A stretch of 64,000 bases of DNA, taken from the NCBI GenBank assembly GCA_949372755.1, contig CASIBO010000002.1, positions 558,001 to 622,000 of the forward strand, written 5' to 3'. Within the stretch, counting starts at the first letter, position 1. Every line of letters begins with the position of its first letter. The stretch comes from UBA9926 sp018645765. GTDB lineage: Bacteria > Pseudomonadota > Gammaproteobacteria > Pseudomonadales > Azotimanducaceae. Of this stretch, positions 42,930 to 51,930 are shown one piece after another. The notes under the pieces are model-generated. The model did not search any database, was not told the origin of the DNA, and saw only the letters and a list, made by a program, of their open reading frames with translations. The position numbers and the translations under genes are program-made.

Positions 42930-43235
42930 AGGCTAGCAATTCGGCAGGAAGGCGGGTAGTATTCGCCTCCCTGCTAAGCCTTGGCTTAAAAAGGCAGCCG
43001 AAAACGCGGAAGCGATGGCGGCATTGGTGGCAAAGCCGAGAGTAAAAGCCGGCTGGATGAACAGGATCCCGATAGGGGATCACGGGACGCTCGCAAGAGC
43101 AACGACACGACAGTGTGCCTTCCTTTAAAGAGGAGGGCACGCTTGCATTTAAATTTGGCTGGTGAGCTCGCAAGCGGCAAGAGTTAACTGACAGTAGTGC
43201 ACGAAAGGTGCACTGAAACGAAAGATAGGCACGTC
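42930..43235 (+). promoter_or_regulatory. Leader of the S10 operon with two strong hairpins
   Basis: 306 nt without a gene. A first hairpin (42944-42954 with 42964-42974, 11 bp with one mismatch) lies just after tuf. A second (43115-43124 with 43131-43140, ten pairs including one G-T, loop TTAAAG) lies about 95 nt before rpsJ and is followed by a T/A-rich stretch. In E. coli L4 controls this operon through leader hairpins by attenuation and translational repression. The equivalence is inferred from position and shape. Confidence 0.5.
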
Positions 43236-43547
43236 ATGCAAAATCAAAGAATCAGGATTCGACTCAAGGCGTTTGATCATCGGCTCATCGATGTGTCGAC
43301 CCAAGAGATTGTCAATACGGCAAAGCGAACCGGTGCCCAAATTCGCGGCCCTATTCCGCTGCCGACTCGTAAAGAAAAGTTCACCATTTTGATTTCACCC
43401 CACGTCGATAAAGATGCGCGGGATCAATACGAGATTAGAACGCATAAGCGCATGTTGGACATATTAGAGCCAACAGAAAAGACGGTCGATGCCTTAACAA
43501 AGCTAGATTTGGCCGCAGGGGTTGAAGTCCAGATTAATCTGGCCTGA
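43236..43547 (+). CDS. rpsJ: 30S ribosomal protein S10
   Basis: 30S head protein and, as NusE, a partner of NusB in rRNA antitermination. 103 residues from the ATG at 43236 (MQNQRIRIRLKAFDHRLID), the same length as E. coli; the earlier ATG at 43197 lies in the leader. First gene of the S10 operon. Confidence 0.98.
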   Translation: MQNQRIRIRLKAFDHRLIDVSTQEIVNTAKRTGAQIRGPIPLPTRKEKFTILISPHVDKDARDQYEIRTHKRMLDILEPTEKTVDALTKLDLAAGVEVQINLA

Positions 43548-43574
43548 TCGCGCAACTAAATTCGGAGAGTGACA

Positions 43575-44228
43575 ATGACGATAGGCATTGTAGGTACAAA
43601 GCAAGGTATGACTCGGATCTTCACCGAAGATGGTCGGTCAGTGCCGGTAACGGTGGTTCAGGCCACGCCAAACCGAGTGACGCAGGTTAAAAGTGTTGAT
43701 CGCGATGGCTATCAGGCGATTCAAGTTACCTATGGTGCGGTAAAGGCGTCCCGGATTAATCAGCCGCATGCCGGACTGTTTAAGAAAACGCAGGTCGAAG
43801 CGGGACGAACGTTGACGGAATTCACCACCGAAGCCCCGGATTTTGAAGTGGGTGCTGAATTAACGGTCGCGAGTTTCCAAGCTGGCCAAAAGGTCGATGT
43901 GACTGGCCAATCTAAAGGTAAGGGATTCCAGGGTGTCATTAAGCGTCATAACTTCACGATGCAAGACGCAACCCACGGTAATTCGTTGTCGCATCGTGCG
44001 CCTGGGTCTATTGGCCAGTGTCAAACCCCGGGCAGGGTGTGGAAAGGTAAGAAAATGGCGGGTCACATGGGTGCAGAGCAGGTGACGACTCAGTCGCTTG
44101 AAATCGTCCAGGTTGATGTCGAAAACAACTTGCTCTTGATCAAAGGCGCAGTGCCGGGTTCAAAGGGCGGTGCCGTTGTTGTAAAACCTGCCGTAAAATC
44201 GCGGACTCAAACGGAGGCTGAATCTTGA
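43575..44228 (+). CDS. rplC: 50S ribosomal protein L3
   Basis: Early-assembly 23S binder near the peptidyl transferase centre. 217 residues from the ATG at 43575 (GGAG 7 nt upstream); a GTG at 43569 is an alternative. The GQSKGKGFQGVIKRHNF and PGRVWKGKKMAGHMG segments are typical. The stop overlaps the TTG start of rplD by 4 nt. Confidence 0.97.
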   Translation: MTIGIVGTKQGMTRIFTEDGRSVPVTVVQATPNRVTQVKSVDRDGYQAIQVTYGAVKASRINQPHAGLFKKTQVEAGRTLTEFTTEAPDFEVGAELTVASFQAGQKVDVTGQSKGKGFQGVIKRHNFTMQDATHGNSLSHRAPGSIGQCQTPGRVWKGKKMAGHMGAEQVTTQSLEIVQVDVENNLLLIKGAVPGSKGGAVVVKPAVKSRTQTEAES

Positions 44229-44845
44229 ACTTAAATATTTCAGAACCGGGAGTTGGCCTGACTGATAAAGCCGTTGAGTTGTCGGAAAGCCTCTTTGGTC
44301 GTCAGTATAATGAAGCGCTTGTTCACCAAGTGGTCGTGTCCTATATGGCGGGTGCGCGTCAAGGAACGAGTGCCCAAAAGACACGGTCCGAAGTCAGTGG
44401 TGGCGGTCGTAAGCCGTTTCGACAGAAAGGAACGGGCCGCGCTCGTGCAGGTACAATCCGTAGCCCAATATGGCGTGGCGGCGGTGTGACGTTTGCTGCA
44501 AAACCTCGTGATTACTCTGTGAAAGTGAATAAGAAAATGTATCGCGGCGCAATGCAGTCCATTTTTTCTGAGTTAGTGCGTCAGGATCGACTCATTGTGA
44601 CGGAGGACTTCTCGGTAACGGCGCCAAAAACAAAAGAGGTTCTGCAGCGCTTAAAGGATCTCAATCTTAATCAGGTTTTGGTGGTGGTTGAGGAAGTCGA
44701 TGAGAATTTATACCTGGGTGCACGCAACATCCGACAAGTTGATGTTGTCGACGTCCAGGGTGTGAATCCCGTGATTCTGTTGGGTTATGAAAAGGTGCTA
44801 TTTACAGTGGGCGCCTTGAAACGGGCCGAGGAGATGTTGGGATGA
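44225..44845 (+). CDS. rplD: 50S ribosomal protein L4
   Basis: 23S binder with an extended loop lining the exit tunnel; autoregulator of the S10 operon in E. coli. 206 residues (E. coli 201). Starts at TTG within the rplC stop (TTGA overlap). The tunnel loop GGGRKPFRQKGTGRARAG is intact, with no macrolide-resistance-like change recognised. Confidence 0.97.
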   Translation: MNLNISEPGVGLTDKAVELSESLFGRQYNEALVHQVVVSYMAGARQGTSAQKTRSEVSGGGRKPFRQKGTGRARAGTIRSPIWRGGGVTFAAKPRDYSVKVNKKMYRGAMQSIFSELVRQDRLIVTEDFSVTAPKTKEVLQRLKDLNLNQVLVVVEEVDENLYLGARNIRQVDVVDVQGVNPVILLGYEKVLFTVGALKRAEEMLG

Positions 44846-45141
44846 GTGCAGATGCAATTTATAACGTTATCTTAGGCGCTCACATCTCAGAAAAAGCGAC
44901 CGTTGTTGCCGAGCAGTCCAATCATTTTGTCTTCAAGGTGCGAAAAGAAGCGACGCGGCCCCAGATTAAGGCGGCTGTTGAGAAGATCTACGGGGTGAGT
45001 GTCGCCGGTGTGACCGTTGCCAATGTGAAAGGCAAGGTCAAAAAGACCATGAGAGGTCTGAGCAAGAAGCCAAGCTGGAAGAAAGCTTATGTGCGCGTGG
45101 TCGAGGGTCAAGAAATTGACTTCACCGCCGAAGCCAAATAG
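44842..45141 (+). CDS. rplW: 50S ribosomal protein L23
   Basis: Exit-tunnel rim protein and docking site for trigger factor and SRP. 99 residues (E. coli 100). Starts in an ATGA overlap with rplD. The VEKIYGVSVAGVTVANVKGK segment, with the rRNA-binding loop after it, is typical. Confidence 0.97.
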   Translation: MSADAIYNVILGAHISEKATVVAEQSNHFVFKVRKEATRPQIKAAVEKIYGVSVAGVTVANVKGKVKKTMRGLSKKPSWKKAYVRVVEGQEIDFTAEAK

Positions 45142-45172
45142 CAAATTCAAGAATTGATACGCGAGAAGAATA

Positions 45173-46006
45173 ATGCCAGTCGTTAAAGCAAAACCTACAT
45201 CGCCCGGTCGCCGGTTCGTCGTTAAGGTCGTTCATCCTGATCTGCATAAGGGTGATCCCTTCAAAGCTTTGGTTCAGGCGAAGCCTAAGAGTGGCGGACG
45301 AAATAATAAAGGTCGAATCACGACGCGTCACATTGGTGGTGGTCACAAACAGAAGTACCGAATTATTGATTTTAAACGCAATTCGAAAGATGGCATTAAG
45401 GCTGTGGTTGAGCGCTTAGAGTACGATCCGAATCGAACCGCAAATATTGCGTTATTGAAATACGCCGACGGTGAGCGAAAGTACATTATCGCGCCGAAAG
45501 GGATTGCCGCGGGTGACGAGGTTCAGTCGGGTGAAGGTGCGCCGATTAAGGTTGGCAATTGTATGCCAATGCGCAATATTCCAATGGGTAGTGTGATTCA
45601 TTGCGTCGAGTTAAAAGCAGGCAAAGGCGCTCAAATCGCGCGCAGTGCGGGTACTTCCGTGCAGTTGGTTGCCAAAGACGGTCGGTATGTCACGCTCAGG
45701 TTGCGCTCTGGTGAGATGCGACGAGCATTGGCTGATTGTCGCGCAACATTGGGCGAGGTGAGTAATTCTGAGCATAACTTGCGTTCGCTTGGTAAAGCCG
45801 GCGCGACCCGTTGGCGCGGTGTACGTCCAACGGTTCGAGGGGTTGTTATGAACCCGGTAGATCACCCTCATGGTGGTGGTGAAGGTAAGACGTCTGGCGG
45901 CCGACACCCGGTTAGTCCATGGGGTATGCCAACCAAGGGTTATAAAACCAGAAAGAATAAGCGTACCGACAAGATGATTATTCGTCGTCGTCGCGCAAGT
46001 CGATAG
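45173..46006 (+). CDS. rplB: 50S ribosomal protein L2
   Basis: Subunit-joining and peptidyl transferase support protein. 277 residues (E. coli 273). SGGRNNKGRITTRHIGGGHK, and the C-terminal MNPVDHPHGGGEGKTSGGRHP containing the conserved histidine at the active-centre side, are both present. Confidence 0.98.
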   Translation: MPVVKAKPTSPGRRFVVKVVHPDLHKGDPFKALVQAKPKSGGRNNKGRITTRHIGGGHKQKYRIIDFKRNSKDGIKAVVERLEYDPNRTANIALLKYADGERKYIIAPKGIAAGDEVQSGEGAPIKVGNCMPMRNIPMGSVIHCVELKAGKGAQIARSAGTSVQLVAKDGRYVTLRLRSGEMRRALADCRATLGEVSNSEHNLRSLGKAGATRWRGVRPTVRGVVMNPVDHPHGGGEGKTSGGRHPVSPWGMPTKGYKTRKNKRTDKMIIRRRRASR

Positions 46007-46016
46007 GAGATAGTTT

Positions 46017-46295
46017 GTGCCTAGAAGTTTAAGAAAAGGTCCATTTATTGATCTGCATTTAGCCGACAAGGTTCAAAAAGCCTTGGAAATAAATGATAAG
46101 CGTCCGATTAAGACTTGGTCTCGTCGGTCGATGATCGCGCCGGATTTTGTTGGTTTAACGATTCAGGTGCACAACGGACGTCAGCATGTGCCGGTGTTTA
46201 TTACAGAAGATATGGTTGGTCACAAGTTAGGGGAGTTTTCCCTGACACGGACGTATCGCGGTCATGCAGCGGATAAGAAAGCGAAGCGACGGTAG
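46017..46295 (+). CDS. rpsS: 30S ribosomal protein S19
   Basis: 30S head protein in complex with S13. 92 residues, as in E. coli. GTG start with TAGGAGA upstream. MPRSLRKGPFIDLHL and the GHKLGEFSLTRTYRGH C-terminus are typical. Confidence 0.98.
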   Translation: MPRSLRKGPFIDLHLADKVQKALEINDKRPIKTWSRRSMIAPDFVGLTIQVHNGRQHVPVFITEDMVGHKLGEFSLTRTYRGHAADKKAKRR

Positions 46296-46331
46296 GTTGC
46301 GGTTTAGATCCAGGGTAATGAGGAACAGGTG

Positions 46332-46664
46332 ATGGAAGTTTCTGCAAGATTAAAAGGTGCTCGGATTTCGGCTCAGAAGGCGCGTCTGGTGGCTGATCAG
46401 ATCCGCGGTCAAGCCGTGGGGTCAGCACTGAATACGTTGACTTTTAGTACGAAGAAAGGCGCGCATTTGGTTAAGAAATTGCTGGAGTCTGCAATAGCGA
46501 ACGCCGAGCACAATGAAGGCGCGGATGTCGACGAGTTGTCTGTCGCCAAGATATTTGTTGATGAAGGCACGACCATGAAGCGGATTAAACCCCGAGCTAA
46601 GGGTCGCGCGGATCGGATCTTTAAAAGAAGTTGTCATATCACACTCGCAGTGGCGGACAGCTAA
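46332..46664 (+). CDS. rplV: 50S ribosomal protein L22
   Basis: Tunnel protein binding all 23S domains. 110 residues from the ATG at 46332, equal to E. coli; a GTG three bases earlier is less likely. The tunnel hairpin (GTTMKRIKPRAKGRADRI) is complete, with no macrolide-type deletion. Confidence 0.97.
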   Translation: MEVSARLKGARISAQKARLVADQIRGQAVGSALNTLTFSTKKGAHLVKKLLESAIANAEHNEGADVDELSVAKIFVDEGTTMKRIKPRAKGRADRIFKRSCHITLAVADS

Positions 46665-46694
46665 GTCATAATCGGTAGAGATTAGGAGACCGGA

Positions 46695-47372
46695 ATGGGT
46701 CAGAAAGTACATCCTACAGGCATGCGCCTTGGTATTGTGAAACAACATACCTCGATTTGGTATGCCCAAGGACCAGCGTACGCCAAGAATTTGCACGCGG
46801 ATTTAGAGGTTCGAGCGTTTATCCATAAAAAGCTGGCGCAGGCATCGGTCAGTCGGATCGATATTCACCGGCCCGCGCAAACAGCTCGGATCACGATTCA
46901 TACGGCGCGGCCAGGGATCGTGATTGGGAAGAAGGGTGAAGATGTCGAAGCGCTTCGGCAAGAGATAGGTCGGATGATGAAGGTGCCCGTCCATATTAAT
47001 ATCGAGGAGATTCGCAAGCCCGAGATCGATGCGTATTTGGTTGCGCAAAACGTCGCGCAGCAATTGGAGCGTCGGGTCCAATTTCGTCGAGCAATGAAAC
47101 GCGTGATGCAGAACGCGATGCGTCTCGGTGCCGAAGGGATCAAGGTCCAGGTGTCAGGTCGTCTTGGCGGCGCTGAGATCGCTCGTTCAGAGAATTATCG
47201 CGAAGGACGCGTGCCATTGCATACCTTGCGCGCTGATATCGACTACGCCACTGCAGAAGCATTGACGACCTATGGCATCCTTGGTGTCAAGGTTTGGATC
47301 TTCAAAGGTGAAATTCTGGGTGCTCGCGAAGAAGCTGCGGCCGCCTCCAATACTGCTCAAAATTTTGGTTAA
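46695..47372 (+). CDS. rpsC: 30S ribosomal protein S3
   Basis: 30S mRNA-entry protein with helicase function. 225 residues (E. coli 233). The KH domain contains VIGKKGEDVEALRQEIG, and the C-terminal domain has SGRLGGAEIARSE. AGGAG ribosome-binding site 6 nt upstream. Confidence 0.98.
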   Translation: MGQKVHPTGMRLGIVKQHTSIWYAQGPAYAKNLHADLEVRAFIHKKLAQASVSRIDIHRPAQTARITIHTARPGIVIGKKGEDVEALRQEIGRMMKVPVHINIEEIRKPEIDAYLVAQNVAQQLERRVQFRRAMKRVMQNAMRLGAEGIKVQVSGRLGGAEIARSENYREGRVPLHTLRADIDYATAEALTTYGILGVKVWIFKGEILGAREEAAAASNTAQNFG

Positions 47373-47378
47373 GAGATC

Positions 47379-47792
47379 ATGCTACAGCCTAAGAGAACAA
47401 AATTTCGGAAACAGCATAAAGGGTCTAATCGTGGACTTGCCCATCGCGGTAGCACGGTCAGCTTTGGTGAGTTTGCACTAAAAGCGGTCGGACGAGGCCG
47501 TATGACGGCGCGTCAAATTGAGTCTGCTCGACGTGCAATGACCCGTCGTGTGCGTCGAGGTGGCCAAATTTGGATTCGTGTTTTCCCAGATAAGCCGATT
47601 ACGCAAAAGCCGCTCGAAGTAAGACAGGGTAAGGGTAAGGGTAACGTTGAATATTGGGTTGCTCAGATTAAGCCTGGGAAGGTGCTCTACGAAATGGAGG
47701 GTGTTTCCGAGGAGGTTGCACGTGATGCGTTTCGTTTGGCCGCAGCGAAGCTGCCATTTCCGACGACGTTTGTTAAACGCGTGATTATGTAA
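47379..47792 (+). CDS. rplP: 50S ribosomal protein L16
   Basis: A-site finger-proximal protein of the large subunit. 137 residues (E. coli 136). MLQPKRTKFRKQHKG N-terminus and WIRVFPDKPITQKPLEVRQGKGKG, containing the arginine hydroxylated in E. coli, are both recognisable (seen in parts). Confidence 0.98.
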   Translation: MLQPKRTKFRKQHKGSNRGLAHRGSTVSFGEFALKAVGRGRMTARQIESARRAMTRRVRRGGQIWIRVFPDKPITQKPLEVRQGKGKGNVEYWVAQIKPGKVLYEMEGVSEEVARDAFRLAAAKLPFPTTFVKRVIM

Positions 47793-47805
47793 TCGGGAGA
47801 GACTG

Positions 47806-48000
47806 ATGATTGATGTAAAAGAATTGCGATCGAAGACGCCTGCAGAAGTACAAGACGTATTGGTCGGACTTGCTAAAGAGCAGTTCGGTTTAAGGATGCA
47901 AAAGTCAATCGGCCAATTGACGCAGACCCATCTTTTGAAGCGGGTGAGTCGAGATATTGCCCGCGTTAAGACGGTAATGGGTGAGTCGAAGGACGGCTAG
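47806..48000 (+). CDS. rpmC: 50S ribosomal protein L29
   Basis: Small two-helix protein at the tunnel exit. 64 residues (E. coli 63). ELRSKTPAEVQ at the N-terminus and RVSRDIARVKTVM near the end are typical. An unusually long 90-nt spacer, in which no gene is seen, separates it from rpsQ. Confidence 0.96.
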   Translation: MIDVKELRSKTPAEVQDVLVGLAKEQFGLRMQKSIGQLTQTHLLKRVSRDIARVKTVMGESKDG

Positions 48001-48090
48001 AGGCGGTTGGCCTGTTAGCGGCGCCAGAGAGACGAATAGAAATTAAGCGCTGGGCAAATGGCGCGGCACTAAGAAATAGGACTGATAGTC

Positions 48091-48357
48091 ATGGGTGGTG
48101 AACAGAATTTAGCACGAAATGTAAGCGGTACGGTTGTCAGCAATAAGATGGACAAAAGTATCACGGTGTTGGTAGAGCGCAGGATTAAGCATCCGATATA
48201 CGGTAAGTACATCAAGCGCTCAAAAAAGATTATGGCGCATGATCCAGAAAATCAGTGTTTACCAGGCGATGCCGTGACGATTCAGGAGTCGCGACCCATT
48301 TCTAAGAGTAAAACTTGGATGCTGACGTCGATCGACAAGCGGGCAGTAGAAATTTAA
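48091..48357 (+). CDS. rpsQ: 30S ribosomal protein S17
   Basis: Primary 16S-binding protein of the 30S body. 88 residues (E. coli 84). OB-fold with GTVVSNKMDKSITVLVERR and KYIKRSKKIMAHDPEN. The N-terminus (MGGEQNLAR) is a few residues longer than usual. Confidence 0.97.
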   Translation: MGGEQNLARNVSGTVVSNKMDKSITVLVERRIKHPIYGKYIKRSKKIMAHDPENQCLPGDAVTIQESRPISKSKTWMLTSIDKRAVEI

Positions 48358-48404
48358 CACGGCATAGATCTGGCAAGAGTTCTTGCCTTAGTGGAGTTTA
48401 AAGC

Positions 48405-48773
48405 ATGATTCAAGTGCAATCGTATCTAGATATCGCCGACAACAGCGGCGCTCGCCGGGTGATGTGTATCAAGGTGCTGGGCGGTTCCAAGCGACGGTAT
48501 GCTGGGATCGGTGATGTAATTAAGGTCACAGTGAAGGAAGCGATTCCACGGGGCCGTGTAAAGAAAGGTCAAGTGTTGGACGCGGTTGTAGTACGGACGA
48601 GAAAAGGTGTTCGGCGTTCGGATGGGTCGTTGATTCGGTTTGATGGTAACGCTGCAGTTTTGTTGAATGCCAGCAAGCAGCCTATTGGGACTCGAATATT
48701 TGGACCAGTGACTCGGGAGTTGAGGAACGAGAAGTTCATGCGGATTGTTTCTCTGGCACCAGAAGTTTTATAA
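48405..48773 (+). CDS. rplN: 50S ribosomal protein L14
   Basis: Inter-subunit bridge protein. 122 residues (E. coli 123). MIQVQSYLDIADNSGARRVM and GTRIFGPVTRELR are typical. First gene of the spc-type block; GGAG upstream of the ATG. Confidence 0.98.
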   Translation: MIQVQSYLDIADNSGARRVMCIKVLGGSKRRYAGIGDVIKVTVKEAIPRGRVKKGQVLDAVVVRTRKGVRRSDGSLIRFDGNAAVLLNASKQPIGTRIFGPVTRELRNEKFMRIVSLAPEVL

Positions 48774-48785
48774 GAGATCGGATTG

Positions 48786-49103
48786 ATGAAAAAGTTGAAG
48801 AAAAACGATTTGGTCGTCGTTCTTACCGGGAAAGATAAAGGTAAGACTGGAGAGATCACAAGAGTTCTGGATGAGCGCAAGCTCTATGTTTCTGGTGTGA
48901 ATATGATTAAGCGTCATACCAAAGGTAATCCACAAGCGGGTCAGCCTGGCGGGATCATAGAGAAAGAAGCGCCAATTCAGATATCGAATGTAGCTATTTT
49001 TAATCGAGCCACAAGCAAGCCAGATCGGGTTGGTTTCAAAACCCTAGAAGATGGTAAGCAGGTTCGGATATTTAAGTCCACTGGTGAGCAGATAGACGAC
49101 TAA
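48786..49103 (+). CDS. rplX: 50S ribosomal protein L24
   Basis: Assembly-initiator protein at the tunnel exit. 105 residues from the ATG at 48786 (E. coli 104); a TTG three bases earlier is a frame extension only. KOW motif VVVLTGKDKGKTGEI is present. Confidence 0.97.
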   Translation: MKKLKKNDLVVVLTGKDKGKTGEITRVLDERKLYVSGVNMIKRHTKGNPQAGQPGGIIEKEAPIQISNVAIFNRATSKPDRVGFKTLEDGKQVRIFKSTGEQIDD

Positions 49104-49107
49104 GACT

Positions 49108-49650
49108 ATGACAGATTTAAAAAAGATATATGACGAAGAAATCAAGCCTAAGCTCAAAGAAGAGCTGGGTTTAGCGAATGTGATGCAGGTCCCAAGGATC
49201 ACTCACATTACGTTGAACATGGGCGTGGGTGAAGCCTTGAATGATCGTAAGCAATTGGATGCTGCGGTATCTGATATGCAGGCGATTGCTGGTCAGAAGC
49301 CGATCATCACGAATGCGCGACGTTCAATCGCTGGCTTCAAAATCCGAGAAGGCTATCCGATTGGCTGTAAGGTGACGTTGCGCCGCGCCATGATGTATGA
49401 ATTCTTAGATCGCTTAATCAGCATAGCTTTGCCTCGACAAAGAGATTTTAGAGGGATTAGTCCGAAAGCTTTTGACGGCCGCGGTAATTTCTCCATGGGG
49501 TTCTCTGAGCAAATCGTTTTTGCTGAGATAGACTACGACAAGATCGACCGAATCCGAGGTTTGGATATCAGTATTACGACCAGTGCTGCGACGGACGACG
49601 AGGGTCGTGCACTGCTCAGGGCGTTTAATTTTCCGTTGCGCGAAGCTTAG
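49108..49650 (+). CDS. rplE: 50S ribosomal protein L5
   Basis: 5S rRNA-binding central protuberance protein. 180 residues (E. coli 179). Motifs include INMGVGEA-like (LNMGVGEALNDRK), AGFKIREGYPIGCKVTLR and the C-terminal DISITTSAATDDEGRALL. Only 4 nt separate it from rplX. Confidence 0.98.
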   Translation: MTDLKKIYDEEIKPKLKEELGLANVMQVPRITHITLNMGVGEALNDRKQLDAAVSDMQAIAGQKPIITNARRSIAGFKIREGYPIGCKVTLRRAMMYEFLDRLISIALPRQRDFRGISPKAFDGRGNFSMGFSEQIVFAEIDYDKIDRIRGLDISITTSAATDDEGRALLRAFNFPLREA

Positions 49651-49694
49651 GCGGCGCGTTTAACAGAATTTAGAAGTAATTAACCGAGGACACG

Positions 49695-50000
49695 ATGGCT
49701 AAGAAATCAATGATCAATCGCGAGAAGAAGCGCGAGAAGACAGTTCAAAAATTTGCTGCCAAGAGAGCGGTTTTAAAGGCTCAGATTAGGGACTTAAATC
49801 TATCTGATGATGAGCGCTGGGCAGCTCAGGTCAAGTTCCAAAAGCTGCCTCGAAACGCCAGTCCAACACGGCAAGTTAGGCGTTGTGTCTTGACGGGTCG
49901 CCCTCACGCGGTATATCGCCGGTTTGGTTTAGCTCGACAGAAGTTGCGTGAGGCAGCGATGCGCGGTGATATCCCCGGGCTTGTGAAGTCAAGCTGGTAA
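49695..50000 (+). CDS. rpsN: 30S ribosomal protein S14
   Basis: 30S head protein, 101 residues as in E. coli. It lacks the CxxC zinc pairs of the short form, so it is the zinc-independent long type. RNASPTRQVRRCVLTGRPHA is the conserved core. Confidence 0.98.
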   Translation: MAKKSMINREKKREKTVQKFAAKRAVLKAQIRDLNLSDDERWAAQVKFQKLPRNASPTRQVRRCVLTGRPHAVYRRFGLARQKLREAAMRGDIPGLVKSSW

Positions 50001-50016
50001 TCAGGAGAGACAGAAT

Positions 50017-50415
50017 ATGACAATGCAAGATCCATTAGCCGATATGTTGACTCGCGTGCGGAATGCGCAAGCGGCAAAGCATCCCGACGTATCAATGCCC
50101 GCCTCTGGCACAAAAACAGAGATTGCCCGGGTTTTGAAGGAAGAGGGTTACATAACCGATTTTAGTCACGGCGTTGATGATGCAGGCAAGCCGAGTTTAA
50201 ACATCGCATTGAAATACCATGATGGCAAACCAGTGATTGAGAAAATCGATCGAATGAGCCGGCCTGGTCTGCGGATTTATAAGAACAAACAACAGATCCC
50301 GACAATTCAGTCTGGTCTGGGGGTTGTGATCTTGTCGACAAATAAAGGTGTTATGACGGATCGAGCAGCACGTGCTGCAGGCGTTGGTGGCGAGCTTCTT
50401 TGCTCAGTTTTCTGA
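50017..50415 (+). CDS. rpsH: 30S ribosomal protein S8
   Basis: 16S central-domain binder; repressor of the spc operon in E. coli. 132 residues (E. coli 130). MTMQDPLADMLTRVRNAQ at the N-terminus and STNKGVMTDRAARAAGVGGE at the C-terminus are typical. Confidence 0.98.
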   Translation: MTMQDPLADMLTRVRNAQAAKHPDVSMPASGTKTEIARVLKEEGYITDFSHGVDDAGKPSLNIALKYHDGKPVIEKIDRMSRPGLRIYKNKQQIPTIQSGLGVVILSTNKGVMTDRAARAAGVGGELLCSVF

Positions 50416-50442
50416 TAAGACAGTCTTTAAAGGTTAATTTTC

Positions 50443-50976
50443 ATGTCTAGAATAGCAAATAACCCGGTACCAGTGCCCAGCGGCGTTGAAGTGACGATCG
50501 ATGGGCCTGACCTGAATGTCAAAGGGACGAAGGGTGCGCTGCAGTTGACGCTCCACGGCCTGGTATCCATTGCTCGTGAGGAAGATGTGCTGTTGCTGAA
50601 AGCCGTGGGGCCAACTCAGCAGGCAACCGCTCTGGCAGGGACGTTTCGGTCGCTGGTGAGTAATATGGTTCAAGGGGTCAGCGAAGGCTACCAAAAACAG
50701 TTAGAGCTTCAGGGTGTTGGTTACAGGGCGCAAGCACAGGGCGCAAAGCTGAACTTAACCCTCGGATTCTCTCACCCGGTCGTCTATCAGGTGCCTGAGG
50801 GGATTGAAATCGAAACCCCAACCCAGACTCAAATTATCGTCAAGGGTATTGATAAGCAGAAGGTTGGCCAAGTCTCTGCAGAGATTAGAGCGTTCCGACC
50901 GCCTGAGCCTTACAAAGGTAAAGGGGTGCGCTATGCCAATGAATATGTCAAACGTAAAGAAGCTAAGAAAAAGTAA
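50443..50976 (+). CDS. rplF: 50S ribosomal protein L6
   Basis: Two-domain protein near the factor-binding site. 177 residues as in E. coli. LQGVGYRAQAQGAKLNLTLG and RPPEPYKGKGVRYANEYVK are the family signatures. Confidence 0.98.
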   Translation: MSRIANNPVPVPSGVEVTIDGPDLNVKGTKGALQLTLHGLVSIAREEDVLLLKAVGPTQQATALAGTFRSLVSNMVQGVSEGYQKQLELQGVGYRAQAQGAKLNLTLGFSHPVVYQVPEGIEIETPTQTQIIVKGIDKQKVGQVSAEIRAFRPPEPYKGKGVRYANEYVKRKEAKKK

Positions 50977-51033
50977 ACCTTAGCCAGATCGCAACAAAGA
51001 CGAATTAAGCGTCTTGTCAGGAGACAAATCGAG

Positions 51034-51384
51034 ATGAAAAGTAAGCGGGACGCTCGTTTAAAAAGAGCACGTAAGAGTCGATCCAAAATTCGGGAACTAT
51101 TGGTTCCAAGGCTTTGTGTTTATCGGTCACCTCGGCACACTTATGCTCAGATTATTTCTGAGGACGGTGCTCAGGTTAAGGTTGCAGCCTCGACGCTCGA
51201 GGGCGCGCTACGGGACGGCCCGACGGGCAATATCGAAGGTGCCGCGAAGGTGGGTGCCTTAATTGCAGAGCGGGCGAAAGCTGCTGGATTTGAGAGAGTG
51301 GCGTTTGACCGCTCCGGTTATAAATATCATGGTCGGGTCAAGGCTCTGGCAGATGCGGCTCGCGAAGCCGGTTTGCAGTTTTAA
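51034..51384 (+). CDS. rplR: 50S ribosomal protein L18
   Basis: 5S rRNA-binding protein. 116 residues (E. coli 117). Basic N-terminus (MKSKRDARLKRARKSRSKIR) and FDRSGYKYHGRVKALADAAR at the C-terminus. AGGAG lies upstream of the ATG. Confidence 0.98.
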   Translation: MKSKRDARLKRARKSRSKIRELLVPRLCVYRSPRHTYAQIISEDGAQVKVAASTLEGALRDGPTGNIEGAAKVGALIAERAKAAGFERVAFDRSGYKYHGRVKALADAAREAGLQF

Positions 51385-51417
51385 GCCGTCAAGACAAGAA
51401 CGAATTAAGGAATAGGC

Positions 51418-51924
51418 ATGGCTTACAACGAACGAGATAAAAACGAAGAAGGTATCCAGGAAAAGCTGGTACAAGTCAATCGCGTCGCAAAAGTTGTTAA
51501 AGGCGGGCGGATCTTCGGGTTCACAGCGTTGACCGTTGTGGGTGATGGTAACGGTAAAGTCGGTTATGGCCGGGGCAAGGCGCGCGAAGTGCCGATGGCA
51601 ATTCAAAAGGCAATGGAAGCTGCGCGTCGCAATATGATCGACGTCGATTTAGACGGCACTACGCTTCAGTATGAAGTCAATGCACGGCATGGCGCCTCAA
51701 AGATCTTTATGAAACCAGCATCGGAAGGTACTGGGATTATTGCGGGTAAAACGATGCGGGCAGTTCTCGAGGTCGCCGGTGTTCGAAATGTATTAGCAAA
51801 ATGTTACGGATCAACAACGCCCGTGAACGTGATCCGAGCAACGTTTAAAGGCCTGCAAAATATGCGTTCACCAGAGTCTGTCGCTGACAAGCGTGGGCTC
51901 TCAGTAGAAGAGATTCTGGGATAG
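51418..51924 (+). CDS. rpsE: 30S ribosomal protein S5
   Basis: Decoding-fidelity protein beside S4. 168 residues (E. coli 167). The double-stranded RNA-binding-like N-domain includes VNRVAKVVKGGRIFGFTAL and GNGKVGYGRGKAREVP; no spectinomycin-loop change was recognised. Confidence 0.98.
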   Translation: MAYNERDKNEEGIQEKLVQVNRVAKVVKGGRIFGFTALTVVGDGNGKVGYGRGKAREVPMAIQKAMEAARRNMIDVDLDGTTLQYEVNARHGASKIFMKPASEGTGIIAGKTMRAVLEVAGVRNVLAKCYGSTTPVNVIRATFKGLQNMRSPESVADKRGLSVEEILG

Positions 51925-51930
51925 ATCATC

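Noticed and set aside
48001..48090. Possible small gene in the 90-nt rpmC-rpsQ spacer
   Set aside because: No start codon with ribosome-binding site and no recognisable peptide; it is simply a long spacer.
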